DNA of 64,000 bases from Marinobacter sp. BW6 (GTDB taxonomy: Bacteria > Pseudomonadota > Gammaproteobacteria > Pseudomonadales > Oleiphilaceae): NCBI RefSeq assembly GCF_008107725.1, contig NZ_VIRN01000068.1, positions 124,001 to 188,000 on the forward strand, given 5' to 3'. The position numbers and the translations under genes are program-made. Positions 9,300 through 18,251 of the stretch are shown piece by piece. Within the stretch, counting starts at the first letter, position 1; each line of letters starts with the position of its first letter. The notes beneath the pieces are model-generated. The model was not told the DNA's origin, searched no databases, and saw nothing but the letters and a program-made list of their open reading frames with translations.

Positions 9300-9983
9300 T
9301 CAGGCTTCTTGCAGTGCCTGCACGACGGCCTTCGCAGCACCCTCGGAAGATGCCGGGTTCTGCCCGGTAATCAGTTTGCCGTCCACCACGATGTGCGGTG
9401 CCCAGTCGTCGCCGCGGGTGTAGGTGGCGGTGTTTCCCTTAAGCATATCTTCCAGCAGGAAAGGCACCACACCGGTGAGACCTACCGCTTCTTCCTCGCT
9501 GTTGGTGAAGCCTGTGACTTCGCGGCCGCCAACGATGTTCTGGCCCGGTTTCACTTCCACGTTCTTGAACACGGCGGGTGCATGGCAGACTGCACCAATC
9601 ACCTTGTCCTGCTCGTATGCCGTCTTGATCAGGGCAATGGACTTGTCGTCGTTGACCAGATCCCAAAGCGGACCGTGACCACCCGGATAGAAAATCGCGT
9701 CGTACTCATTCATGTCCACATCGCCCAGCTTTTTGGTGCTGGCAAGGGATTCCTTGGCGTGGGCATCCTGCTGGAAGCGACGGGTGGTTTCAGTAAGTGC
9801 CTCTTCCGCCTCGCTGTTGGGGTCCACGGGCGGCTGGCCGCCTTTCGGAGAGGCAATTGTGATATCTGCACCGGCATCCCGGAAAACATAGTAGGGCGCG
9901 GTGAACTCTTCGAGCCAGAAGCCGGTCTTATGGCCGGTGTCGCCCATCTGGTCATGGGAGGTGAGAACCATCAGAATCTTCAT
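9300..9983 (-). CDS. DJ-1/PfpI-family type 1 glutamine amidotransferase-like protein (Hsp31-like)
   Basis: A 227-residue DJ-1/PfpI superfamily protein of the Hsp31-like branch. These are variously glyoxalases, deglycases or chaperones. Visible are the N-terminal strand MKILMVLTSHDQMG, KTGFWLEEFTAPYYVF with the family Glu, YPGGHGPLWDL, and the nucleophile elbow GAVCHAPA with the catalytic Cys near residue 130. The start at 9983 has AAGGAC upstream and gives the natural N-terminal strand; a longer reading adds 12 residues. It stands alone between a hairpin and a divergent region. Confidence 0.88.
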   Translation of the reverse strand: MKILMVLTSHDQMGDTGHKTGFWLEEFTAPYYVFRDAGADITIASPKGGQPPVDPNSEAEEALTETTRRFQQDAHAKESLASTKKLGDVDMNEYDAIFYPGGHGPLWDLVNDDKSIALIKTAYEQDKVIGAVCHAPAVFKNVEVKPGQNIVGGREVTGFTNSEEEAVGLTGVVPFLLEDMLKGNTATYTRGDDWAPHIVVDGKLITGQNPASSEGAAKAVVQALQEA

Positions 9984-10025
9984 GGTGTCCGTCCTTTTTC
10001 GTTGACGAATGAATGGCACTTTTTA

Positions 10026-10121
10026 CCTGGTTTCGTTAATGACTTTTTAACGGGTTTGATTAACGACTTCTTGACTGGTCTGGTAACTGACCTTGTGCCT
10101 GGGGTGGCTGAATTCAACCGT
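10026..10121 (+). repeat. 24-bp imperfect tandem repeat, about four units
   Basis: Four consecutive 24-base units begin at 10026, 10050, 10074 and 10098. The first three share the pattern CNGGTNTNGTTAAYGACTT with substitutions; the fourth is degenerate. They fill the 241-base gap between the divergent DJ-1 and binding-protein genes. The period is a multiple of three and reads as an eight-residue repeat in one frame, but no credible gene uses it. Confidence 0.6.
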
Positions 10122-10224
10122 CATTACGTATATCCGACCATTCCGGATCTTGAACCGTCTATACTGGAGACAGATGACCAGACTGTATAACAACCTGAAA
10201 AGCTCACAGGCAAGGACGACAGGA

Positions 10225-10977
10225 ATGCGAGTGTTTACCGCCGCCCTTCTGATGGCGTTGGTGTTTCCGGTATCGGCTCAGCAGGGCACAGAAACCGTGG
10301 AAGCGCTGACCGTCATCGTGGGTGCCAACCATGCGCCACCGTACCGAATCATTCAGGGTAGCGAGCGAACCGGCCTCTACGTGGATATCTTCGAGGAAAT
10401 TGTTGATCGGCTGGGCTGGAAAGTTCATTACCGTGAGGCGCCTTTCCGGCGGGTCCTCAGGATGATTCAGCAGGGTGAAGTGGATGTGATGCTTGGCCCT
10501 CTTGAGACCGAGGAGCGGGCCGAGCTGATGGAGTTTGTGGCGCCTGCATTTCCACCGGAGCGGCGATTGTTCTTTTATTTGAATAAAGAACACAGCATTG
10601 AGCGCTACGACGATCTTTATGGCAGGGCCATCGGCGTGCTGGAAGGGGCCTCGTATTTTTCCCGTTTTGATAATGATGAGAAACTGCTCAAAGAGTCTGC
10701 GCCCCGTTATGAAAACCTGATGCTAATGATGCAGAAGGGCCGCGTAGACGTTGTCATTGCGCCAGAACTCGTCGGTTTGTACACGGTTGAGAAACTGGGG
10801 CTGGATGTTGAGGTTTCACCATTCTTTGTGCCCGGAGAGCGCTCCTACATCGCCGTTGCGAAAAACTCGCCTGTGCTGAAGTACGCGGACGATATCCGGG
10901 CGGCACTGAAAGTGATTGAAATGGAAGGAATACACGAGGACCTGGTATTGGAATACATGGGGCGAGCCGCCGAATGA
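10225..10977 (+). CDS. Periplasmic solute-binding protein, family 3
   Basis: About 250 residues with a clear signal peptide (MRVFTAALLMALVFPVSAQ). The family 3 binding-protein fold is seen in NHAPPYRIIQ, GLYVDIFEEIVDRLG, EAPFRRVLRMIQQGEVDVMLGP, AIGVLEGASY and KGRVDVVIAPE. The ATG has AAGGA eight bases upstream; upstream in-frame extension would hide the signal peptide. No permease or ATPase is adjacent, so it may be a sensor or share another transporter. Its stop overlaps the start of the RNase J-like gene (ATGA), so the two are translationally coupled. Confidence 0.85.
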   Translation: MRVFTAALLMALVFPVSAQQGTETVEALTVIVGANHAPPYRIIQGSERTGLYVDIFEEIVDRLGWKVHYREAPFRRVLRMIQQGEVDVMLGPLETEERAELMEFVAPAFPPERRLFFYLNKEHSIERYDDLYGRAIGVLEGASYFSRFDNDEKLLKESAPRYENLMLMMQKGRVDVVIAPELVGLYTVEKLGLDVEVSPFFVPGERSYIAVAKNSPVLKYADDIRAALKVIEMEGIHEDLVLEYMGRAAE

Positions 10978-12356
10978 TTCCCGAGCCGTCCGATCTCTGG
11001 TTTTTACCGCTGGGTGGCACCGGCGAAATTGGCATGAACCTCAATCTCTACGGTCATGACGGCGCCTGGCTGATGGTGGATTGCGGGGTCACGTTTCCGA
11101 AGCCTGGCCGCATTGCTGCTGATGGCACCGTGCATCATCGGGGGGAACCGCCGGTTCAAATGGCAGATCCGGCCTTCATTGCAGACCGCCGCGACCGGCT
11201 GGCGGGCCTGGTTATTACCCATGCTCATGAAGATCACGTCGGGGCTGTGCCTTATCTCTGGCCACTTCTTCAATGCCCGATATATACCAGCCGGTTCACC
11301 GCAGAAATTCTGCGTCGCAAGCTGGCAGAGTTCGACCTGTTGCATCGGGTTCCAATCATCGAAGTGGAGACCGGCCAGAGCAAACAGATAGGACCGTTCA
11401 GTGTGCAATGGCTGGCGCTGACTCACTCCATTCCGGATCCGAATGCTCTGATGATCCGCACCGCGGCAGGTAATGTCTTCCACAGCGGTGATTGGAAACT
11501 GGATGAGCAGCCGCTGGTGGGCCATGGTTATTCGGCGAAAACCTTTACCGACCTGGCAGACGAAGGCGTGCAAGCCATGGTTTGCGATTCCACCAATGCC
11601 ACCGTGTCGGGTCATTCAGTGTCTGAGGGTGCACTGCGTGCCGGATTGCTGCAAGCCATCCATTCCGCTGAGGGGCGCGTGGTAGTGACCTGCTTTGGCA
11701 GCAATATTGCCCGGTTGCACACACTGGCCTCAATTTCCAGGGAAACCGGCCGTTATATAGGGCTTATGGGTCGCTCTCTGATCAACATGAGCGGCGCAGC
11801 CAAGGCTGCCGGGCTCTGGGATTCGGCAGATCAACTGATCAATTCCTCGCACCTGGGCTACCTGCCGCGGGATGAAGTCCTGGCGGTGGCCACCGGCAGC
11901 CAGGGAGAACCCAGGACGGCACTGCGCAGGCTGGCGGCAGGGACTCACCCGGACTTCGAGCTGGAAGCCGGCGACACCGTGATCTTCAGCGCCCGTGCCA
12001 TTCCCGGCAACGAGGAAACCATCGACGCATTGGTGAAAAGGCTGAAAGAAATGGGGGTCAGGGTAATCACCGCCGAGGATGCCGATTTGCCGATTCATGC
12101 TTCAGGTCATCCCGCGCAGGAAGAATTGGAGTTGATGTACAAATGGGTCAGGCCTTCCATTGCCATTCCGGTGCATGGTGAGGCTGAACACATGGAAACG
12201 CACGCTGACATAGCCAAAGCAACTGGTGTACCCCGAGCCATGGTGGGCCGAAACGGCGATCTTTTCATGATCCGGCCAGTGCCGGGAATACGTCGCCAGG
12301 TTGTTGAAACCGGCCGCTTGGGCTGGCACAAAGAAGGTCTTGTCAGAGTTGAATAA
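10974..12356 (+). CDS. RNase J-like metallo-beta-lactamase/beta-CASP nuclease
   Basis: A 460-residue protein of the MBL-fold beta-CASP RNase J family, cytoplasmic zinc-dependent endo- and 5'-exoribonucleases. N-terminal LPLGGTGEIGMNL is the RNase J opening. HAHEDH at residues 83-88 is the metal-binding motif, followed by LTHSIPDPNA, HSGDWK, CDSTNAT, ASGHPAQEELELM and the end motif PVHGEAEHM. It is shorter than Bacillus RNase J (about 555), lacking the C-terminal domain. It is coupled to binding-protein genes on both sides, which is unexpected for an RNA-processing enzyme. Confidence 0.88.
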   Translation: MIPEPSDLWFLPLGGTGEIGMNLNLYGHDGAWLMVDCGVTFPKPGRIAADGTVHHRGEPPVQMADPAFIADRRDRLAGLVITHAHEDHVGAVPYLWPLLQCPIYTSRFTAEILRRKLAEFDLLHRVPIIEVETGQSKQIGPFSVQWLALTHSIPDPNALMIRTAAGNVFHSGDWKLDEQPLVGHGYSAKTFTDLADEGVQAMVCDSTNATVSGHSVSEGALRAGLLQAIHSAEGRVVVTCFGSNIARLHTLASISRETGRYIGLMGRSLINMSGAAKAAGLWDSADQLINSSHLGYLPRDEVLAVATGSQGEPRTALRRLAAGTHPDFELEAGDTVIFSARAIPGNEETIDALVKRLKEMGVRVITAEDADLPIHASGHPAQEELELMYKWVRPSIAIPVHGEAEHMETHADIAKATGVPRAMVGRNGDLFMIRPVPGIRRQVVETGRLGWHKEGLVRVE

Positions 12357-13161
12357 ATTATGTTCGTCTGTCGCCGGTAAGTTACTTGTCTTTTTGGTGG
12401 CCGTTCCGTTTCTGATGCCTGCCTACGCCTTGCAGGATCCTCCGTGCAATACACTCACCGTCAGTGGTAATCCGGAATATCCCCCTCTGCTCTTCCGTGA
12501 TGAAAAACGCCCGGGGTATCTGATTGGCGCGGTGCCTGCTCTGCTCAAGGAAATTACGGAGCCATTGGGCGTGAATGTGGAGGTGATAGACATCGGCTCC
12601 TGGGCTCGGGTCCAGCGCATGGCGCGCCAGGGTGATCTCGACATGGTGGCGGGTGCGTTCATCACTTCGGATCGCATTGGCTATATGGATTATCTACTGC
12701 CCCCGATTACGCACCTGCCGACCGCTGTCTGGGTACTCAAGGAGCGGGAGTTTGCCTACCGACACTGGCCGGACCTGGTGGGCAAGCGTGGCAGTACATT
12801 GATCAACAACAGCTTTGGCCAGAATTTCGACAGGTATGCGGAACAGAACCTCAGAATCGAGGGCGTAAGGTCGATTGAACAATCCTTCCAGATGGCGCTG
12901 GTTGACCGGGTGGATTATGTTCTCTACGAAGTTTTGCAGGGGGAGGTGAAACTTGAGTCTTTGGGCATTGCCGATCAATTCGTCCCCCTCCCGACCCCGG
13001 TGAGTCGTGAGGGTCTTTTTTTTACCTTTTCCAAGGCCGCGCCGTGTAACTCCTACGAACTTCGGGAGCGACTTGCCGACCGCCTCTATGAGTTTGTGAA
13101 TTCGGGCCGGGTAGATGAGTTAATCCGGCGGTACAAAGCCCTTTACACGGGAGCAGGTTAA
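12349..13161 (+). CDS. Periplasmic solute-binding protein, family 3 (second)
   Basis: About 270 residues: a signal peptide (KLLVFLVAVPFLMPAYA), then a family 3 binding-protein domain with NPEYPPLLFRDE, YLIGAVPALLKEITEPLG, VQRMARQGDLDMVAGAF and ALVDRVDYVLYE. Two Cys, near the N-terminus of the mature protein and near the end (APCNSYELRE), could form a disulfide. The likely start is a TTG at 12349 that overlaps the RNase J stop, with AAGG 11 bases upstream; a TTG at 12340 is possible. It is related in fold to the gene at 10225 but clearly divergent. No transporter partners are nearby. Confidence 0.8.
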   Translation: MNKLCSSVAGKLLVFLVAVPFLMPAYALQDPPCNTLTVSGNPEYPPLLFRDEKRPGYLIGAVPALLKEITEPLGVNVEVIDIGSWARVQRMARQGDLDMVAGAFITSDRIGYMDYLLPPITHLPTAVWVLKEREFAYRHWPDLVGKRGSTLINNSFGQNFDRYAEQNLRIEGVRSIEQSFQMALVDRVDYVLYEVLQGEVKLESLGIADQFVPLPTPVSREGLFFTFSKAAPCNSYELRERLADRLYEFVNSGRVDELIRRYKALYTGAG

Positions 13162-13281
13162 GCGGAGGTCTTTGTCGTGTGGGCGTGAACTTTAATGACG
13201 CGCTCGTCGTACACTGTTCAAGACACTCCGAGCAGGTGAAAAAAATAAACAGGAAATATTGCTGGGAAGGAGTCCGTAGCA

Positions 13282-15549
13282 ATGGTGAAGGCAGTTACCC
13301 TGGATCAACGTGAGTTTGTTTACAGGTTGTCCCTTAGCCTGGCCAGATCGAAGATTGACGAGCTGGATGGCAGTATCCACGGCCTTATTGCTGAGCTTGG
13401 AGACAGGCTCGGGGCAGATCGGGCCTACCTGATCATGTTCGAAGAAGCCTCTCAGACCATTTCCATAACGCATGAAGCCTGCAGAAAAGGAGCCCCGCCC
13501 CAGCAAGAGGCAATCCAGAACGTCCCTATGGCCCGTTTCCCATGGCTCATGGATCAGCTTCAGATCCTCTCGATTCTGGTTATACCCGAAGTCGAGGAGC
13601 TTCCTTCTGATGCGGAAGAAGAAAAACTGGAGTTTCGCCGGGAGAGTATCCGAAGTCTGGTTCTTGTCGGTTTGAAGCTGGAAGGTCAAGTCAGCGGAAT
13701 CCTGGGTTTTGATTTCCTTGACCAATCTTGCGTGTTGGATCGAGAGACAGAAGAATTCCTGCTGCAGGTTGGCGAGGTTCTGGGAGCTTCGGTGCACCGC
13801 CAGATCCTGGCCAGTCGTAACGTGCGGTTTGAGAACAGCCTTTACCGCTATTCAGACCAGTTCCCTGGCGTTATTTTCCAGTTCAGGATGTATCCCGACG
13901 GGCAGACAACGTTTCCTTTCATCAGCAACAGAGTCGAAGATATGTTCGGACTGGCGGCTGATGTGCTCAGTAAAGACGCCAGGCCTTTACTTGATCTTAT
14001 TGAGGATACAGACAAGGCATCCTTTTTCAAGAAAGTCGATGAGTCTCGGCGACGCATGACGCCGTTTGAAACCGACTTTCGGGCCCGCAAATGCGATGGA
14101 GCCAGAGCGTGGATTGAAGCCAGATCGGTGCCCGCTCGATTGGCCGATGAGAGCATGACATGGCACGGCTATTTTTTCGATGTGACGGATCGCAAACAAT
14201 CGGAATCTGAGATCGAGAAGCTGGCGTTCTATGACCCCCTGACCGGCTTGCCGAACCGCCGTTTGCTCAGAGACAGGCTGGCGCAAGCGCTTACTGGCAG
14301 TACCCGGGACCACGATCATGGTGCCCTGGTGTTTATCGATCTGGATCACTTCAAGAACATCAATGACTCAGCGGGTCACCTGACCGGCGATGAGTTGCTG
14401 ATTCAAGTAGGGGAAAGGCTTCGACAGACGGTCCGCGCATGGGATACCGTCGCCAGGCTGGGGGGCGACGAGTTTGTTCTCATTCTGAAGGGATTTCCGA
14501 CCGACACTGCCAATGCGGCTGCCAGAGTGGAAAAGGTCTGCGAAAAAGTCCGCGATGCCCTGAATGAACCTTATGATCTCAATGGCATTGAATACGCGGG
14601 TACACCCAGCATTGGCGTCACCCTTTTCTATGACCACACCACCACGCTTGAAGAACTATTGAGCCAGGCTGACATGGCCATGTTTCGAGCGAAGGAAGAT
14701 GGTCGTAACTGCATCCGTTTTTATGACTCCATGATGCAGAAAAAGGTGTCTGAGCGGCTGGCCATGGAGTCCGACCTTCGGTCGGCGATACGCAAGGATC
14801 AGTTGGCGGTCCACTACCAGGTTCTGGTTGACGAGAAGGGTAACCCGGTGGGAGCCGAGGCTTTGCTTCGGTGGCAATGCCCGGGCCGTGGCATGGTGTC
14901 ACCTGCCGAATTCATTCCGTTGGCGGAGGAGACCGGACTCATTGAGTCGATTGGCTATTGGGTGCTGGAGAAAGTTCTCTCCCGGATCGCCAGCTGGAAA
15001 AATCGAGGCGATGCCTTGTCAGAGCTTCAGGTCTCGGTAAACGTCAGTGCAAGACAGTTCCACCTGCCGTCGTTCTGCTCCACGGTGATGGCACTGCTGA
15101 GAAAAACCGGGGCATCCCCGAGAAACCTGAAGGTGGAAATTACCGAAAGCGCGCTTGCCTACGACCTTGAGCTGGTTGAAGAAACCTTGCGGACCCTGAG
15201 AAGCATGGGTATCCGGATCTCGCTAGACGATTTTGGCACCGGCTATTCATCCCTGGGTTACCTGAAGAGGTTGTCTCTGGATGAACTGAAAATTGATCAG
15301 GGGTTTGTGCGGGATATCCTGGATGATCCCAATGACGCTGCCATCGCCGAAACTATCCTGGCCCTTGCCTCCGCCCTCAAATTATCAGCAGTGGCGGAAG
15401 GTGTGGAAACGAAGGGTCAGCTGGAACGTCTCGTAAGCATGGGGTGCACCCGTTTCCAAGGCTACTATTTCAGCCGGCCGCTGCCAGCGCTGGAGTTTGA
15501 AAAGTTGATTGAAAAAGCCAGCGGTGAACGAAAGAGAAGGGCTTGGTAG
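13282..15549 (+). CDS. GAF-PAS-GGDEF-EAL c-di-GMP signalling protein
   Basis: A 755-residue cytoplasmic protein with no membrane segments. Order: GAF-like region at about 20-170, PAS at about 180-310 (VIFQFRMYPDG ... WHGYFFDVTDRK), GGDEF at about 315-480 and EAL at about 490-750. The diguanylate cyclase site is intact (RLGGDEFVLIL), as are phosphodiesterase motifs EALLRW, NVSARQF, ITESAL, DDFGTGYSSLGYL, DELKIDQGFV and AEGVET. It could therefore make or degrade c-di-GMP, with the sensory domains setting the balance. The ATG follows AAGGAG by nine bases. Confidence 0.95.
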   Translation: MVKAVTLDQREFVYRLSLSLARSKIDELDGSIHGLIAELGDRLGADRAYLIMFEEASQTISITHEACRKGAPPQQEAIQNVPMARFPWLMDQLQILSILVIPEVEELPSDAEEEKLEFRRESIRSLVLVGLKLEGQVSGILGFDFLDQSCVLDRETEEFLLQVGEVLGASVHRQILASRNVRFENSLYRYSDQFPGVIFQFRMYPDGQTTFPFISNRVEDMFGLAADVLSKDARPLLDLIEDTDKASFFKKVDESRRRMTPFETDFRARKCDGARAWIEARSVPARLADESMTWHGYFFDVTDRKQSESEIEKLAFYDPLTGLPNRRLLRDRLAQALTGSTRDHDHGALVFIDLDHFKNINDSAGHLTGDELLIQVGERLRQTVRAWDTVARLGGDEFVLILKGFPTDTANAAARVEKVCEKVRDALNEPYDLNGIEYAGTPSIGVTLFYDHTTTLEELLSQADMAMFRAKEDGRNCIRFYDSMMQKKVSERLAMESDLRSAIRKDQLAVHYQVLVDEKGNPVGAEALLRWQCPGRGMVSPAEFIPLAEETGLIESIGYWVLEKVLSRIASWKNRGDALSELQVSVNVSARQFHLPSFCSTVMALLRKTGASPRNLKVEITESALAYDLELVEETLRTLRSMGIRISLDDFGTGYSSLGYLKRLSLDELKIDQGFVRDILDDPNDAAIAETILALASALKLSAVAEGVETKGQLERLVSMGCTRFQGYYFSRPLPALEFEKLIEKASGERKRRAW

Positions 15550-15621
15550 TTCGTTTCCTATCTGTATAAACTGGTGGCTTGCTTCTTTTTTCATTTCAAA
15601 CAACATCGAGAGCAGTTCCCT

Positions 15622-16050
15622 ATGGCAATCTGGACCAGCACCCCGAACCTTGAACACCTTGCCAAAGCCAGCGAAAACACGGCGGTCAGCTATATGGGCA
15701 TCGAGTACCTTGAGATTGGTGACGACTATGTCAGAGGCCGCATGCCAGTCGATGAGCGCACGGTACAGCCTTTTGGCATTCTGCATGGAGGCGCATCCGT
15801 TCTGCTGGCGGAAACCCTGGGTAGCATGGCAGCCAACTGCTGCCTGAAAGACCCCGAAACGGTGGCCGTTGGGCTTGATATCAACGCCAATCATATCCGG
15901 CCGATTACCAAGGGTTGGGTGTATGGCACCGCAAAACCCATCCACATTGGTGGTGCGACTCAGGTCTGGGAAATTCGGCTGGAGAACGAAGAAGGTAAGA
16001 CCACCTGCATTTCCCGGTTGACCATGGCTGTGACAAAACGGCCCGGGTGA
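15622..16050 (+). CDS. Hotdog-fold thioesterase (PaaI/MenI-like)
   Basis: A 142-residue hotdog thioesterase. The active-site helix with the catalytic Glu is in FGILHGGASVLLAETLGS, as in the PaaI, YbdB/EntH and MenI group. VGLDINANHIRP and VTKRPG follow in normal order. It should cleave aryl- or acyl-CoA esters; the exact substrate cannot be told. The start at 15622 gives the usual MAIWTS opening; an in-frame reading from 15574 adds 16 unlike residues. It converges on the HD-GYP gene with a ten-base gap. Confidence 0.85.
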   Translation: MAIWTSTPNLEHLAKASENTAVSYMGIEYLEIGDDYVRGRMPVDERTVQPFGILHGGASVLLAETLGSMAANCCLKDPETVAVGLDINANHIRPITKGWVYGTAKPIHIGGATQVWEIRLENEEGKTTCISRLTMAVTKRPG

Positions 16051-16060
16051 GTGAATCCGG

Positions 16061-17407
16061 TCAGGATTCAGGGCTGTTGGAGGAAGTGTTTGATGCGGTT
16101 ACGATCAGCCCCTGATCCACAAACTCCTGAAGTACGATGTCGTAGGTTCCGTCCGGGACCTCTCGGGCAATGCGATAGATATTACCCGCGCCGTCTTCAG
16201 GGCTGACCTTCAGGTCGATCGTCCGATAAGGAGTCATCAGGCTTTTATCGGCCTCTCTGACCAGTAGAACGCAGGGTTTCAGTTTGTGCTCCGGCCGGCT
16301 TTCCACAACAATGCCGACCTGTCCATTGACCATTTCAACGATGGAGCCCGGCGGGTATACCCCGATCATCTGGATAAAAGCGCCCGCCAGTTCCTCATCG
16401 AACTGCGTGCCGCGGTGCTTGTGGATGATCTCCAGCGCCTGCATAGACGCTCGTCCTTTGTCGTAGATCCGGTTACTGGTGATGGCGTCGTAGGTATCCA
16501 CCAGCCCGATGATCTTGGCGAAGTAGGGGATCTGTTGGGCTTGAAGGCCCCGGGGATAGCCTGAGCCATCCATCCGTTCATGGTGGCTGAACGCTACATC
16601 CACGGCGGTGTTCAGGGAATTGCTTGTTCCCATGAGGATCGAGCGACCGTGGGTGGTGTGGTGACGCATCACGTCGAATTCTTTTGGTGTCAGCGCGCCC
16701 GGCTTGTTGAGAATCTCATCGGGAATCCGGGTCTTGCCGACATCATGGAGCAAGCCACACAGGGCCAGATTGCGGATTTCTCCTTCGAGCAAGCCCAGAT
16801 GCTTGCCAAAGGCCGCCGCCAGAATGGATACGTTGATACAGTGCTCTGCGGTGTACTCATCCTGGTGCTTGATCTTTGTGAGCAACAACAGCGCGTTTTC
16901 ATTGCGCAGGACACTTTCTACGCAGTGGTTCACCACTGTGCGGGCATTGTTCAGGTCCAGCGTGCGGCCCACCCTCAGTCCAGACATGATGGACTTGGCG
17001 GTCTTCTGCGCTTCCTCGAAGCGTATGATCGCCGTTCCCATCTCCTGGGCGGCGTCGATCTTGTTGATGTACCTGACGCGCTTGCGGGCCGGTACAGGTC
17101 GATGGGTATTCTGTACGGGTTCGGTGACCTGTTTTTTGCGGAAAAGCCCCATCAGGCCTGAAGATTTCCGACCGTTGCCGTTCTTCCCGTACTCTGGGAT
17201 CGGTGCCCCATCGATACGCCCTTCAATGAAGACGAACTCGCACTGTTCCCTTAGCGCATCGATCTCTGCCTGATCTCGAATAACAAACCCCTGAATCAGG
17301 AAATCCGTATCTTCCCAGGGGCGGTCCAGGCGGATGACGTGCATGCCGATGGCTAGTTCTGACACGTCGACCTGGCTTTCAACAATTTCCTGATGCGGTG
17401 CACTCAT
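16061..17407 (-). CDS. HD-GYP domain c-di-GMP phosphodiesterase with DUF3391
   Basis: A 448-residue cytoplasmic protein. The N-terminal DUF3391 region (VSELAIGMHVIRLDRPWEDTDF) precedes the HD-GYP domain, in which HQDEYTAEHCINVSIL, the HD pair in LLHDVGKTRIP, and HHERMDGSGYPRGL with the GYP signature are intact. HD-GYP proteins hydrolyse c-di-GMP to pGpG or GMP. The start at 17407 follows AGGA; a longer reading adds 32 residues of poor quality. It is one of four c-di-GMP genes in this window. Confidence 0.93.
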   Translation of the reverse strand: MSAPHQEIVESQVDVSELAIGMHVIRLDRPWEDTDFLIQGFVIRDQAEIDALREQCEFVFIEGRIDGAPIPEYGKNGNGRKSSGLMGLFRKKQVTEPVQNTHRPVPARKRVRYINKIDAAQEMGTAIIRFEEAQKTAKSIMSGLRVGRTLDLNNARTVVNHCVESVLRNENALLLLTKIKHQDEYTAEHCINVSILAAAFGKHLGLLEGEIRNLALCGLLHDVGKTRIPDEILNKPGALTPKEFDVMRHHTTHGRSILMGTSNSLNTAVDVAFSHHERMDGSGYPRGLQAQQIPYFAKIIGLVDTYDAITSNRIYDKGRASMQALEIIHKHRGTQFDEELAGAFIQMIGVYPPGSIVEMVNGQVGIVVESRPEHKLKPCVLLVREADKSLMTPYRTIDLKVSPEDGAGNIYRIAREVPDGTYDIVLQEFVDQGLIVTASNTSSNSPES

Positions 17408-17570
17408 ACACTGATCCTGAATCCCTGGAACGCTATTTTGAGGCAAAAAACCTCTGACAGGATGGACCGGATTGCAAAATCTGGTCAAATAATGTTCATT
17501 CAATAGGTTGGCGGCCGGTTTCGACGGTGTTGTGTTCCCGGGCTCGGCGTCGCTCAGAGGGGCTCTTCCA

Positions 17571-18251
17571 ATGACTGACCATCGTTCCTTTCATCTCTGG
17601 TGGCTTGCACTGGCTGCGGCTCTTATCCCGCTGTTAACCATCCATGTCACGTTTACAGTTTCGGTGCTGGAAGGGCATGTCGAGCTATGCAACCCCTACT
17701 GGGACAGCTGCACCAGCATCAGCCGGACTGGTCGTCACGGCACCTCCTACTTTATTTTCAAAGGTACCATGCTGCCGGCGGCTCTGCTGGGCATTCTGTT
17801 CTGGTGGCTTAACGGTCGGTGGCTGCGCCAGCTCGGGGTTCATTCCAGCGGTGTTGCCTGGGTCCCCTGGCTGGGCCTGGTGGCCAGTGTCTCGCTGGCG
17901 GCCTATGCCCTGGCTCTGGGCCATGCCGGTGACGGTTTCAATCTGATTCGCCGTATTGGCGTGGTTCTGTATTTTTCACTCACCTTCATCTGTGAGCTGC
18001 TGGTCAGTTCCGGATTGCGCAGCCATCCATTGTGGAAGCACACGGGCATGAGACTGCTGAATCTTTGCCAGCTGATTCTTGCCATCGGGATTCTTTCAGT
18101 GGTGCTGAATGGTGTGGCGCCGGAGTTTTACAGCCGCAAGGACGATGCATTCGAGTGGCTTCTGGCGTTCCTGATCAATGCTCACGCGCTCTGGCTGGCT
18201 TTGCTGTGGAAGAAAAACCGGTTCCGCGTGCGACTCTGGGCCGATTCCTAG
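17571..18251 (+). CDS. Six-helix membrane protein, Frag1/DRAM-like
   Basis: A 226-residue inner-membrane protein with about six predicted helices: near 9-30, 68-85, 98-118, 132-150, 165-185 and 198-215. The periplasmic loop after the first helix has CNPYWDSCTSISRTGRHG, resembling the ISxTG region of the Frag1/DRAM/Sfk1 family. Function is unknown. The ATG at 17571 follows GAGGGG; a longer in-frame reading begins at 17508. The stop overlaps that of the convergent TSUP gene. Confidence 0.75.
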   Translation: MTDHRSFHLWWLALAAALIPLLTIHVTFTVSVLEGHVELCNPYWDSCTSISRTGRHGTSYFIFKGTMLPAALLGILFWWLNGRWLRQLGVHSSGVAWVPWLGLVASVSLAAYALALGHAGDGFNLIRRIGVVLYFSLTFICELLVSSGLRSHPLWKHTGMRLLNLCQLILAIGILSVVLNGVAPEFYSRKDDAFEWLLAFLINAHALWLALLWKKNRFRVRLWADS

